Positions 27,858 to 36,064 of a stretch of DNA of 64,000 nt are shown here, piece by piece. Where the stretch lies: NCBI RefSeq assembly GCF_009801115.1, contig NZ_VTOL01000015.1, forward strand, positions 1-64,000, read 5' to 3'. Below the pieces are notes generated by a model, which was not told the origin of the DNA, did not search any database, and saw nothing but the letters and a program-made list of their open reading frames with translations. Source of the DNA: Dyadobacter sp. 3J3. GTDB taxonomy: Bacteria > Bacteroidota > Bacteroidia > Cytophagales > Spirosomataceae. Made by a program: the position numbers and the translations under genes. Each line of letters opens with the position of its first letter. Position 1 is the stretch's first letter.

Positions 27858-28595
27858 TTAGTCAGATTGTAAAGTATGATTCAGCAACCGGGTATCCTTT
27901 AAAGTTTTGAAATAAGGATTTTCGACTGCCTCTTTTATATACTTATACTGACTTACGCGGTGCAGGTCACTTCCCAATGCTCCAATCCAGCCTTGTTGAA
28001 TAAGCCTTTCCGCTGTTATTTGTTCTGTTGGCCCATAGGCGCCACCAATCGAAAGTAAATTTATTTGAAAAATCACACCCAATTCATGAATTTCAGCATA
28101 ACGTTCGGGTTTGTTATGCCAGGCCTGATATCTTTCAGGATGTGCTACAACGGGCTGATAACCCTGCAAGATCATTTCCTTTAAAATATCACGAAAATAG
28201 GGCTGATCATGTCGCAGCGACGTTTCAACCAAAACATAATTTCCTGAAATAGGCAGGATTTCTTTTTTTTCGATCAGGGTTAAAAAATAGTCATCAGCGA
28301 AATATTCGGCAGCATACTGAATTTCCAGATCCGGATACTGCTCTTTTGTAACGTTGGTCAATTCTGTCCAGGCGTTATGAATTGATTCCTGCGTGTTTTT
28401 GAAAAAGTCGATCCGGATATGAGGTGTAGCAATAATTTTTCGAATTCCTGCCTGATAATGTGAATCAATAAGTGCCAGACTATCCTGCATATTTTGGGCT
28501 CCATCATCGATTCCTGGCAATACGTGCATGTGAAGATCCAGGCCTAACGAGCTTAAAATTCCTGAATTTGCGGTTTCAATTATAGTGGGTATCAT
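27858..28595 (-). CDS. PHP-type tyrosine phosphatase (CpsB/CapC family)
   Basis: 245 aa. Metal-binding PHP motifs are visible: GLDLHMHVLPGIDDGAQ (HxH), ATPHI, VAHPERYQ, and LGSDLHR near the end. The family dephosphorylates the Tyr cluster of BY-kinases in capsule biosynthesis. Coupled one-base TAATG overlap with the upstream export lipoprotein gene and only 4 bases before the kinase gene, so all three are co-expressed. Confidence 0.93.
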   Translation of the reverse strand: MIPTIIETANSGILSSLGLDLHMHVLPGIDDGAQNMQDSLALIDSHYQAGIRKIIATPHIRIDFFKNTQESIHNAWTELTNVTKEQYPDLEIQYAAEYFADDYFLTLIEKKEILPISGNYVLVETSLRHDQPYFRDILKEMILQGYQPVVAHPERYQAWHNKPERYAEIHELGVIFQINLLSIGGAYGPTEQITAERLIQQGWIGALGSDLHRVSQYKYIKEAVENPYFKTLKDTRLLNHTLQSD

Positions 28596-29347
28596 TACCT
28601 GGTAATATTTACAATGAGTAACGCGAGATTTAGTGCAATCAAGACAGGTTGAAGAATGACGAGTTTTCGTGACAATTTAACAGATCTGATTCCTTCCTTC
28701 GAAGGCGGAATATAGACGATATCGTTGTCGGAAACCGGGAGATTCATTATTTCGGGATTTCCCAACTGATGAAAATCATATTCGATTATTTTCTGCTCTT
28801 TTCCATCTCCACGAATGATCTGAATCGTATTGCCGGCTTCATTGTATTTTATTCCGCCGGCTTTTGCCAAAACTTCGCCTAATGTTTGCGTCTCTTTATC
28901 CAACGTTACAAGGCCCTGAATGGTGCAGGCACCCAATACTTTTACCCGTAAATTGGTGATTTCTACTTCAAATATGGGTTCCCGGATAATGTCACTATAT
29001 CGGGAAGCCAATGAATCAGTGAGCTGGGATCTTGTTAAACCTGCGACATGAAATTTTCCAATTTCAGGCATGATAATATCTCCGCCTTCATTTACCTGAA
29101 CCGGATAACCATTTTCAGAAATAGACTGGCTATTTTGTATTTTGTCGGGCTCCGGAAATAAGCGGGAAGACCAGTTTAGATTATGGATCAATAATCTGTT
29201 GCCAGGCCTAAGCAAATAAGCACCTGTACTTTTTTGTACAGGTGCTGTTATAAGTTTTTCTGAAATTAATGAAGGCGACTTTTTTTGTGCCGTGCAGCCG
29301 ATGAACAATAGCCATAAAGCTACACAGGATATAATCCGTGAAAACAT
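28595..29347 (-). CDS. Polysaccharide export outer-membrane lipoprotein (Wza-like, SLBB)
   Basis: 250 aa. Signal peptide with lipobox (VALWLLFIGCTAQ), then the Poly_export region (YLLRPGNRLLIHNL ... VNEGGDIIMPEIGKFHVAG) and a SLBB domain (VKVLGACTIQGLVTLDKE, LAKAGGIKYNEAGNTIQII). A C-terminal hydrophobic stretch (LVILQPVLIALNLALLIVN) may be a membrane helix, as in many Bacteroidota Wza-like proteins that span with one helix. It forms the outer export channel for the polymer. Confidence 0.9.
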   Translation of the reverse strand: MFSRIISCVALWLLFIGCTAQKKSPSLISEKLITAPVQKSTGAYLLRPGNRLLIHNLNWSSRLFPEPDKIQNSQSISENGYPVQVNEGGDIIMPEIGKFHVAGLTRSQLTDSLASRYSDIIREPIFEVEITNLRVKVLGACTIQGLVTLDKETQTLGEVLAKAGGIKYNEAGNTIQIIRGDGKEQKIIEYDFHQLGNPEIMNLPVSDNDIVYIPPSKEGIRSVKLSRKLVILQPVLIALNLALLIVNITR

Positions 29348-29392
29348 ATTTTTAAGTTGCCCGGAGGCATTATAGTGTGTGTTATTTTTGTA

Positions 29393-30499
29393 TTATTCGC
29401 CGAAATGAACCTGCACTTTTTTCAAAGCCGATCCAATAACCTGGTGCATATCGTAATAACGATATTCTGCCAGTCTGCCGCCGAAAATGACTTTTACTTC
29501 ATTCTTGGCTAATTCTTTATACTTACTGAAAACCTCAGTATTTTTATCATCATTTACAGGATAATAAGGTTCTGAGCCGGTTGTCCATTCTGACGGATAT
29601 TCGTGCGTTATTACCGTTTTAGGCTGTGTTCCGAATTCAAAATGTTTGTGTTCGATAATTCTTGTAAATGGCGTTTCAGCGTCTGTATAGTTGATTACGG
29701 CATTTCCTTGATAATTTTCCTGATCCAGTAATTGATTATCAAAACGCAGGCTGCGGTATTCAAGTGAACCGTGGCTGAAACCGAAATATTCATCAATCTG
29801 TCCCGTGTAAACTACTGTTTCCGCCAGTGCACTTAATTCCTCTCGATTTTGGAAAAAGTCAGTATCCAATCTTACTTCAATGCCTTCCAGTAATCCTTCA
29901 GTCAACTTGTTGTAGCCACCAATTGGAATTCCCTGGTACTTATCGTTGAAATAATTATTGTCATACGTAAAGCGAACTGGTAATCTTTTGATAATAAAAT
30001 CAGGAAGTTCAGTCGCCTTTCTTCCCCATTGTTTCTCTGTATATCCTTTGATCAGTTTTTCATAAATATCAACGCCAACCAGAGAAATAGCCTGCTCTTC
30101 CAGATTTTTTGGATCTGTAATGCCTGCTTCTTTTACTTGTTCCTGAATTTTCGCTTTTGCTTCTGCCGGTGTGCGCACCTTCCACAACTGGTAGAAGGTA
30201 TTCATATTAAATGGAAGATTGTAAAGTTCTCCATTATAGTTCGCGACAGGGGAATTTGTGTAGCGGTTAAATTCTACAAAAGAATTAACGTAATCCCAGA
30301 TATCCTTATCGTTTGTATGGAAAATGTGAGCTCCGTATTTGTGTACATTAATGCCTTCCACATTTTCGCAATAAGTGTTTCCACCAGTGTGCGGACGTCT
30401 GTCTATAACCAGACATTTTTTTCCTCTTTTAGTAGCTTCATGTGCAAAAACAGAACCCCAGAGTCCTGCACCAACTATAAGATAATCGTATTGAGCCAT
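29393..30499 (-). CDS. glf: UDP-galactopyranose mutase
   Basis: 368 aa flavoenzyme that interconverts UDP-galactopyranose and UDP-galactofuranose in the cytoplasm, supplying galactofuranose for surface glycans. DYLIVGAGLWGSVFAHEA is the FAD-binding start; RPHTGGNTYCENVEGINVHKYGAHIFHTND is the UGM signature, and GYTEKQWGRKATELP the substrate loop. The C-terminal RYYDMHQVIGSAL is conserved. The ATG at 30499 (MAQYDYLIVGAG) is chosen; a 26-residue extension to 30577 would run through a hairpin. Its presence implies that the exported polymer contains galactofuranose. Confidence 0.95.
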   Translation of the reverse strand: MAQYDYLIVGAGLWGSVFAHEATKRGKKCLVIDRRPHTGGNTYCENVEGINVHKYGAHIFHTNDKDIWDYVNSFVEFNRYTNSPVANYNGELYNLPFNMNTFYQLWKVRTPAEAKAKIQEQVKEAGITDPKNLEEQAISLVGVDIYEKLIKGYTEKQWGRKATELPDFIIKRLPVRFTYDNNYFNDKYQGIPIGGYNKLTEGLLEGIEVRLDTDFFQNREELSALAETVVYTGQIDEYFGFSHGSLEYRSLRFDNQLLDQENYQGNAVINYTDAETPFTRIIEHKHFEFGTQPKTVITHEYPSEWTTGSEPYYPVNDDKNTEVFSKYKELAKNEVKVIFGGRLAEYRYYDMHQVIGSALKKVQVHFGE

Positions 30500-30544
30500 G
30501 CGTAATGTATATGAGTGGTTTTTATTTGAAGTGATTGTGTAGTT

Positions 30545-30578
30545 TTTGCATTGGTATAAAATCTTATACCAATGCAAA
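30545..30578. repeat. Perfect 15-bp inverted repeat in the glf leader
   Basis: Arms 30545-30559 and 30564-30578 pair perfectly around a 4-base loop. It sits 46-79 bases upstream of the glf ATG and overlaps a TAnnTTTG element on the minus strand. No T-run follows, so an operator or a transcript-leader hairpin is more likely than a terminator. Confidence 0.75.
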
Positions 30579-30582
30579 TCTA
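30575..30582 (-). promoter_or_regulatory. Candidate -7 element of the polysaccharide operon
   Basis: Minus-strand octamer TAGATTTG fits TAnnTTTG. Its 3' end overlaps the 15-bp palindrome. The expected -33 position would fall inside the ompA terminator hairpin and lacks TTTG, so this is weak evidence. Confidence 0.3.
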
Positions 30583-30590
30583 GTGATTTG

Positions 30591-30627
30591 AAATAAGAAA
30601 GGCTCCCATCGGGAGCCTTTCTTATTT
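30591..30627 (-). terminator. Terminator hairpin after the ompA-family gene
   Basis: A perfect 17-bp inverted repeat (30591-30607 with 30611-30627) with a 3-base loop, 20 bases after the porin stop codon. The lower stem is A/T-rich so that the minus-strand RNA ends in a U-rich stretch. The symmetry means it could act on both strands. Confidence 0.85.
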
Positions 30628-30646
30628 ACTGAATTATTTTTATTCC

Positions 30647-32101
30647 TTATGGAAGAAGTTTCAATTCTACACGACGGTTTTTCAATAGACCATCACGAGT
30701 TGAGCTTTCAGCGATTGGTTTGAATGAACCGAAGTAATCAACGATTACTTTGCTGGCATCTTTCAATCCTGCTTCATTGATCAGGTAGTTTTTAACTGCA
30801 TCTACACGACGGCGGGAAAGTGCCATGTTGTAACGATCCGTTGCACGACGGTCAGCGTGACCAGCCAATTGCAGACGACATCCGTTTTTGTTCATCAACA
30901 TCGCTACGTTTTTCAACATATCCTGAGATTCAGGTTTAAGCGTGTTTTTGTCTGTATCGAACTGAACATTTGCGAAGATTTCGCTACATGCAGCACCAGT
31001 TGCAAGCGCGTTTTTCACGTAAGTGTCAAAGTCAAGAACACGACCGCTACCATCAACAATGCTTCCGGCTGGAGAATTTGGTTCTTTATCGAAGAAGTCA
31101 GAAACACCATCACCATCAGTATCAAGAAGTAATCTTGGATCGATATCTTTTGGACGGTTCGCTTTTGCAACAGAGTCCATTTCTTCAAGTGTAAGAATCT
31201 TAACAGGTCTCAACAATACTTTCGGATCTGTGTAACGTAGGTGGTAGTATCCTCCTTCGTCTGGCTTGTAAGCCCATTTTCCATCCTCTTTCTTAACTTT
31301 AAGAGGTTTCTTGCCAAGTTTGTAAGTCAATACTACCGAGCCGTAACCATAGCTATCAAGTTCGGAGTTTCCTTTGTGTGATGTCTTAGCATCTTTGATA
31401 GAATTAAGGTTTGGTGTTCTGTCGTAGTCACCACCCCAAGTTGCATCAAGATAATCAGAGTTTGTATAGTTCAAACGGAAATCAAGGCCAAGATCAAGAC
31501 GTGAAGTCAATTCGTAGTTAACGGCAAGACCTGTTGGAATGATCCAGTCATTTTTCTTACCTGTTTCGCGAAGTTTAACGCCACCTGTAAGATCGTATGC
31601 TTTGGAATCATAGAAAACCTGACCGAACCCAACGTAAGCATCAACTTTCCAACGCTTCATTTTATTTGGTCCCATCAATAAACCTTTAAGGTTGACAGTT
31701 CCTGAAAGAGAAACATCCTGATATTTTCCTTCAAAATAACGGTTATAATTACGACGTTTCATACCACGCAAATTACCGATGGATCCGTCAAGACGAGCTC
31801 CAAACAAATACGAAAGTTGTTTGTTAATCGTTAAGCCTCCTTGAAAAGTTCCTGATTCTTTGTGGCTGTCGGTGGTAGTTTTGTTAACAGGCCAGAAATC
31901 GTATTCTCTCAAATCACCGAAGAACATCGAAGGACCTCCATGAATCGCGATTGACCATGTGTTAAGTTTGTAAGGGCCGTCATACGTAGCTTTTGGATTG
32001 TAATCCGGAGAATTCGGCTGCTCTAAGGGCTGCGCAATTGAAGGCAAAGCCATCAAAGACCCCAAGGCAAGCGAACAAATCAACTGGGATACTTTTTTCA
32101 T
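30647..32101 (-). CDS. OmpA-family outer-membrane protein
   Basis: 484 aa. Signal peptide to about residue 24 (MKKVSQLICSLALGSLM...SIAQ). A beta-barrel region follows (FGARLDGSIGNLRG, VDAYVGFGQVFYD, LGLDFRLNYTNSDYL, GSVVLTYKLGKKPLK). Near residue 325 a calcium-binding type repeat (DTDGDGVSDFFDKEP) precedes the OmpA C-terminal peptidoglycan-binding domain (FANVQFDTDKNTLKPESQ, LAGHADRRATDRYNMALSRRR, NRRVELKL). ATG at 32101; a TTG at 32110 is dismissed. A well-spaced promoter and a strong terminator show it to be monocistronic, probably abundant. Confidence 0.93.
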   Translation of the reverse strand: MKKVSQLICSLALGSLMALPSIAQPLEQPNSPDYNPKATYDGPYKLNTWSIAIHGGPSMFFGDLREYDFWPVNKTTTDSHKESGTFQGGLTINKQLSYLFGARLDGSIGNLRGMKRRNYNRYFEGKYQDVSLSGTVNLKGLLMGPNKMKRWKVDAYVGFGQVFYDSKAYDLTGGVKLRETGKKNDWIIPTGLAVNYELTSRLDLGLDFRLNYTNSDYLDATWGGDYDRTPNLNSIKDAKTSHKGNSELDSYGYGSVVLTYKLGKKPLKVKKEDGKWAYKPDEGGYYHLRYTDPKVLLRPVKILTLEEMDSVAKANRPKDIDPRLLLDTDGDGVSDFFDKEPNSPAGSIVDGSGRVLDFDTYVKNALATGAACSEIFANVQFDTDKNTLKPESQDMLKNVAMLMNKNGCRLQLAGHADRRATDRYNMALSRRRVDAVKNYLINEAGLKDASKVIVDYFGSFKPIAESSTRDGLLKNRRVELKLLP

Positions 32102-32215
32102 ACTATTCAAGTTAGCGTTATTAAGATTAACTAGGATTGATCTTTAATAATCAATTATAATAAAAACAATATATTATTTCGTGGCCAGATAACTAATCAA
32201 AATGCCTAGTGGGCA

Positions 32216-32247
32216 CAAAATTAGGTTAACAATGTCATTTAATCAAC
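32216..32247 (-). promoter_or_regulatory. Promoter of the OmpA-family gene
   Basis: On the minus strand a -33-like GTTG (32247-32244) and a -7 TAATTTTG (32223-32216) are separated by 20 bases, the spacing of Bacteroidota sigma-70-type promoters. This predicts a leader of about 105 bases before the ATG at 32101. Confidence 0.55.
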
Positions 32248-32324
32248 TCCTATTTCTGAAATAGCGGAATTTAACTGTAATTAAAGCAAAATCTTTTCGA
32301 AAGAAATGTTCTTTTTCCAATTTT

Positions 32325-33458
32325 TCAAAGGCGTTGCATCAATTTTTTTTCAATTCCAGCCTTCCAGGCGGTAAATGTTCCTTCTATTATTTTTTCTCTT
32401 GCTGTGTTTACCAACCATAAATAAAAGGTCAGATTTTGGACACTGGCAATTTGTGCCCCTAACATTTCCTCTGATTTCACCAAGTGACGAAGGTACGCTT
32501 TAGAATAGAATGTACTCACATAACCACCAAGATTTTTGTCGAGAGGTGACAAGTCATCTTTCCACTTTTCATTCTTGATATTGATTATACCTTCGGTAGT
32601 AAAAATCATGCCATTGCGCGCATTACGTGTAGGCATCACGCAATCGAACATATCTACGCCCAGTGCAATGCATTCAAGGATATTGGCCGGTGTACCCACA
32701 CCCATGAGGTAACGTGGTTTGTCCTTCGGCAGAATATCGCAAACAACTTCTGTAAGTTCGTACATAATTTCAGCAGGCTCGCCCACGGAAAGTCCGCCTA
32801 TCGCATTTCCTTCACGCTCATAGGAAGCAATGACTTCCGCTGACTGTTTTCTAAGGTCTTTATATACACTTCCTTGCACAATTGGAAAAAGTGTCTGGCT
32901 ATGACTGTATAAAGGTTGTGTTTCATCGAAACGGGTGCAGCAGCGGCCAAGCCACCGGTGCGTCATTTCCATAGAATTGCGTGCATACGTGAAATCACAT
33001 GGGTATGGAGTACATTCATCAAAAGCCATTATAATATCTGCTCCGATTGTACGTTGTATATCCATCACGCCTTCTGGTGTGAAAGTGTGTATCCCGCCGT
33101 CAATGTGTGACTTAAATACCACACCTTGCTCGTTGATTTTTCTCCCCGTGCCCGCAAGTGAGTACACCTGATAGCCACCGCTATCGGTCAGAATCGGTTT
33201 GTCCCATCCATTGAATCCGTGAAGTCCGCCAGCTTTGTGAATAATGTCCAATCCCGGACGAAGATATAAATGGTAGGTATTACCTAATATGATCTGCGCT
33301 TTTATATCTTCCTTCAACTCCCGCTGATGTACTGCTTTCACAGTTCCGGCTGTTCCCACCGGCATGAAAATCGGCGTTTGAATTGTTCCGTGGTCTGTTT
33401 CCACTAGTCCCGCACGTGCTTTTGAATGCTGGTCCTGGGTTTGTAAGGTAAACTTCAT
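32325..33458 (-). CDS. tgt: tRNA-guanine (queuine) transglycosylase
   Basis: 377 aa enzyme that exchanges guanine 34 of GUN-anticodon tRNAs for preQ1. The TIM-barrel catalytic features are intact: ADIIMAFDECTPYP with the catalytic Asp region, LTDSGGYQVYSLAG near residue 90, AIGGLSVGEP, and FDCVMPTRNARNGMIFTTEG. Unusually, the C-terminal zinc site is missing: the CxCxxC segment is replaced by LGGYVS and the histidine of the following I-H-N-L motif is Gln (VQNL). Otherwise the alignment (YSKAYLRHL, EMLGAQIAS) is continuous, so this is substitution, not truncation. Confidence 0.94.
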   Translation of the reverse strand: MKFTLQTQDQHSKARAGLVETDHGTIQTPIFMPVGTAGTVKAVHQRELKEDIKAQIILGNTYHLYLRPGLDIIHKAGGLHGFNGWDKPILTDSGGYQVYSLAGTGRKINEQGVVFKSHIDGGIHTFTPEGVMDIQRTIGADIIMAFDECTPYPCDFTYARNSMEMTHRWLGRCCTRFDETQPLYSHSQTLFPIVQGSVYKDLRKQSAEVIASYEREGNAIGGLSVGEPAEIMYELTEVVCDILPKDKPRYLMGVGTPANILECIALGVDMFDCVMPTRNARNGMIFTTEGIINIKNEKWKDDLSPLDKNLGGYVSTFYSKAYLRHLVKSEEMLGAQIASVQNLTFYLWLVNTAREKIIEGTFTAWKAGIEKKLMQRL

Positions 33459-33526
33459 TAATGGTAATATACAAGATGATGCTGCAAAAATAGGTGGAAG
33501 GCATCTAACATTCCTGACAATGACCG

Positions 33527-33534
33527 TATATTTG
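33527..33534 (+). promoter_or_regulatory. -7 element upstream of the GT2 gene
   Basis: TATATTTG matches TAnnTTTG exactly, about 48 bases before the GTG start of the GT2 gene. No convincing -33 box. The predicted transcript would begin a few bases before a 10-codon open frame at 33546. Confidence 0.4.
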
Positions 33535-33574
33535 TAAAATTACTTATGGAAAAAATTTACACACCCCCTGTATC

Positions 33575-34705
33575 GTGACGGATTCTCTACTTTATGTGCT
33601 TTGCGCATTTGTTCTGATTCAGCTGTTTTATTATCTTTTTATTTTCACGCGACTCGCCTTTTACGGAAAGAGTAGGAATTATGAAAGTCGCCCGCCTGGG
33701 GTTACCGTCCTGGTTTGTGCCTTGAATGAGAAAGAAAACCTGATGGAACTGCTGCCACTTCTGGATGCCCAGGAATATCCTGAATTTGAAGTGATTCTGC
33801 TTGACGACCGCTCTGATGATGGAAGTGAGGAGTTTATGCGTGAAAATATTCATAGCTGGAAACACATTCGCTATATCCGTATCAACGACGAGTTTTCTCA
33901 TGTCACACCTAAAAAATATGCGTTGACGGTTGGTATGAAACAGGCCAGATATCCATTGGCATTGATGACAGACGCTGACTGTCGTCCAGATTCGCTGCAC
34001 TGGATTACGTCGATGACTTCACAGATCAGTGATGAAAAAGATATTATTATTGGGTTTTCGCCGTATGAAAAACATTCCGGTTTGTTGAACTGGTTTATCC
34101 GCTGCGAAACTTTCTACACAGCCGTTCAGTATCTTTCTTTCTCTTTGACAGGGTTGACCTATATGGGAGTCGGGCGAAATATTCTTTATAAAACCGAAGT
34201 GTTTTTTGCTAATAAAGGTTTTTACAGACACCGGCATATCATGGGCGGGGATGATGACATATTCTTGAACGAGGTTGCAACAAGCAGTAATACAGCTATT
34301 TCTATCGAACCGGAATCTTTTGTTTATTCAAAACCAAAAACAAGCTGGTCAACGTGGTTAAGGCAGAAAAGACGTCATTTGGCTGTGAGCCAGTTTTACC
34401 GGAAGCGGAATAAAGTGATGCTTGGGATTCTTTCTTTTTCACATATGATCACGTGGATAATAGGTTTCGTTGCCCTTGCTATTGGGGTAATGAATAAGGA
34501 TATTCTTTTTCTTCAGGAGCTTGGCATTATAGTAGGTGTTCGCTGGTTTGTCCAGTGGATACTTTTTTTTATCATCAATAGAAAACTCGACAAAACGGTT
34601 GAGTGGTTTAGCTTTCCATTGATGGATTTTGCATTTTTTATTTATTATATCTTCTTCGGATTGTTTGTGATGACAAGAAGAAAACCCCGGACTACATGGA
34701 ATTAA
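33575..34705 (+). CDS. Membrane glycosyltransferase, family 2
   Basis: 376 aa. An N-terminal membrane helix (about 3-27), then a GT-A domain: VTVLVCALNEKENLMELLPLL, VILLDDRSDDGSEE, DADCRPDS (DxD), MGGDDDIFLNEVA and WLRQKRRHLAVS (Q-x2-RH/RW-type motif of processive or polyprenyl-linked GT2 enzymes). Three or four helices close the protein. The start is GTG at 33575. It overlaps rsmG by 10 bases. Substrate unknown; a role in cell-surface glycan or glycolipid synthesis is inferred. Confidence 0.85.
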   Translation: MTDSLLYVLCAFVLIQLFYYLFIFTRLAFYGKSRNYESRPPGVTVLVCALNEKENLMELLPLLDAQEYPEFEVILLDDRSDDGSEEFMRENIHSWKHIRYIRINDEFSHVTPKKYALTVGMKQARYPLALMTDADCRPDSLHWITSMTSQISDEKDIIIGFSPYEKHSGLLNWFIRCETFYTAVQYLSFSLTGLTYMGVGRNILYKTEVFFANKGFYRHRHIMGGDDDIFLNEVATSSNTAISIEPESFVYSKPKTSWSTWLRQKRRHLAVSQFYRKRNKVMLGILSFSHMITWIIGFVALAIGVMNKDILFLQELGIIVGVRWFVQWILFFIINRKLDKTVEWFSFPLMDFAFFIYYIFFGLFVMTRRKPRTTWN

Positions 34706-35316
34706 TATTAAAATATTTCCCTGACCTTACAGATATCCAGCGTGAAAAATTCACTCAGCTGGAAGCATTGTACCAGGACTGGAATTCAAAAGTGAACGTA
34801 ATTTCCCGTCAGGATATCGATACCTTATATGAGCGGCACGTGCTGCATTCATTAGGCATTGCGAAAGTGATTCAGTTCAAATCCGGGACGTCGGTGTTGG
34901 ACGTGGGAACTGGCGGAGGCTTTCCTGGTATTCCGTTGGCAATTATGTTTCCGGATACACAGTTTCATCTGGTGGATAGTATCGGAAAGAAAATAAGAGT
35001 GGTGCAGGAAATAGCCGCCGCACTGGATCTGAAAAATGTAAAAGCCGAGCAGATCAGGGCGGAAAAACTGGAAGATACCTATGAGTTTGTAGTGAGCCGG
35101 GCTGTGACACGTATGGCGCCGTTTGTAGGCTGGGTTCGTAATAACATTAGCCGAAACTCATTTCATTCGCTCAGGAACGGTATTTTATATCTGAAAGGTG
35201 GCGATTTGACGGAAGAGTTGGCTGAACTGAATATCAAAACACGCTCTTATGAGCTGTCTGATTATTTTAAAGAAGAATTTTTTGAAACAAAAAAGGTCGT
35301 ATACGTACCTTTGTAA
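34696..35316 (+). CDS. rsmG: 16S rRNA m7G527 methyltransferase
   Basis: 206 aa. The SAM-binding motif is VLDVGTGGGFPGIPLAIMFP, followed by FHLVDSIGKKIRVVQEIA and, further on, YEFVVSRAVTRMAPFVGWV, all diagnostic of RsmG (GidB). Methylates N7 of G527 in 16S rRNA. The length is normal. Overlaps the 3' end of the GT2 gene by 10 bases, so translation is probably coupled. Confidence 0.95.
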   Translation: MELILKYFPDLTDIQREKFTQLEALYQDWNSKVNVISRQDIDTLYERHVLHSLGIAKVIQFKSGTSVLDVGTGGGFPGIPLAIMFPDTQFHLVDSIGKKIRVVQEIAAALDLKNVKAEQIRAEKLEDTYEFVVSRAVTRMAPFVGWVRNNISRNSFHSLRNGILYLKGGDLTEELAELNIKTRSYELSDYFKEEFFETKKVVYVPL

Positions 35317-35356
35317 GGAATTTTATAATCGCGTAAACTTATCTAACCATAAAAAT

Positions 35357-35638
35357 ATGAATGAGCGTTTTAGTGCCAGCGGGCTTATGAATCCATTTTT
35401 TCCTGATGAAGTAACATTTGGAGAAAAAGGAGTGACTTTTACAGTGAAAAAACTTTTCAAAAGCAATGACAACTTTGTTTTCTATTCCGATATTTCAGGA
35501 GTTGAAATTGAAAATAGTATGTTTTTTTCAACCATTCATGTGATACCAAGGATGCGTCCGGAAATAATTATAAATAATTTTTCAAAGGCAGATGCTAAGA
35601 AAGTCAAGGAGTTAATACTTGCGAAGGTTCAAAGTTGA
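35357..35638 (+). CDS. Small PH-like domain hypothetical protein
   Basis: 93 aa, soluble. The pattern of short strands and one C-terminal helix (VTFGEKGVTFTVKKLF, FVFYSDISGVEIENSMFFSTIHVIP, ADAKKVKELILAKV) resembles bacterial PH-like domain proteins. I start at the ATG at 35357; the longer frame to 35249 lies inside rsmG. No known function. It follows rsmG by 40 bases and may be co-transcribed. Confidence 0.65.
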   Translation: MNERFSASGLMNPFFPDEVTFGEKGVTFTVKKLFKSNDNFVFYSDISGVEIENSMFFSTIHVIPRMRPEIIINNFSKADAKKVKELILAKVQS

Positions 35639-35657
35639 AAAATATTTTTGTCAGGGA

Positions 35658-35689
35658 CTTGCGCCATATTTATCGAATAACTATATTTG
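35658..35689 (+). promoter_or_regulatory. Promoter of tRNA-Asn
   Basis: CTTG at 35658-35661 and TATATTTG at 35682-35689, separated by 20 bases, fit the Bacteroidota -33/-7 promoter. The mature tRNA begins 34 bases downstream. Confidence 0.65.
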
Positions 35690-35723
35690 CACCACAATTC
35701 AGATAAACAATCGGATTTGAAAT

Positions 35724-35797
35724 TCCTGAATAGCTCAGCCGGTTAGAGCATCTGACTGTTAATCAGAGGGTCGTTGGTTCGAGCCCAACTTCGGGAG
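35724..35797 (+). tRNA. tRNA-Asn (anticodon GTT)
   Basis: 74 nt cloverleaf. The acceptor stem 35724-35730 pairs with 35790-35796 (one G-T pair) and a G discriminator is at 35797. D-arm AGCTCAGCCGGTTAGAGC; anticodon stem TCTGA/TCAGA enclosing loop CTGTTAA, giving anticodon GTT; T-arm contains GGTTCGAGCC. CCA is not encoded. Confidence 0.97.
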
Positions 35798-35808
35798 CCC
35801 TGGTTCAG

Positions 35809-35842
35809 AAGCACTTAACGAGTAATCGTTAAGTGCTTTTTT
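35809..35842 (+). terminator. Terminator of tRNA-Asn
   Basis: A perfect 13-bp stem (35809-35821 with 35826-35838), GTAA loop and T-run, 11 bases after the tRNA. A nearly identical copy lies at 37078-37110, 1.27 kb downstream. Confidence 0.9.
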
Positions 35843-36064
35843 CGTATATGACGTTAACTTTATGTTTTTGCAGGATATCTTGATGTATTGCTGTCAAGAT
35901 TTAATTTTCCATCATCTTATTGACTAATTTTGTCAATTGAAATTTGAATGAACCAGCTCGAAATAATAGAAATCTTAATATGGTTTTGATTCTATTGGAG
36001 AGTGTACACCGGCCTTGTGGCCTTAATGTTTCGAAATAATACGTTTTCTAATCTGATAAATTAT

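Noticed and set aside
30029..30505. 158-codon frame on the plus strand
   Set aside because: It lies antisense to glf, whose motifs are all intact; cysteine- and phenylalanine-rich composition is typical of a shadow frame.
30500..30577. 26-residue extension of glf
   Set aside because: It would translate through a 15-bp palindrome and precedes the conserved FAD-binding start.
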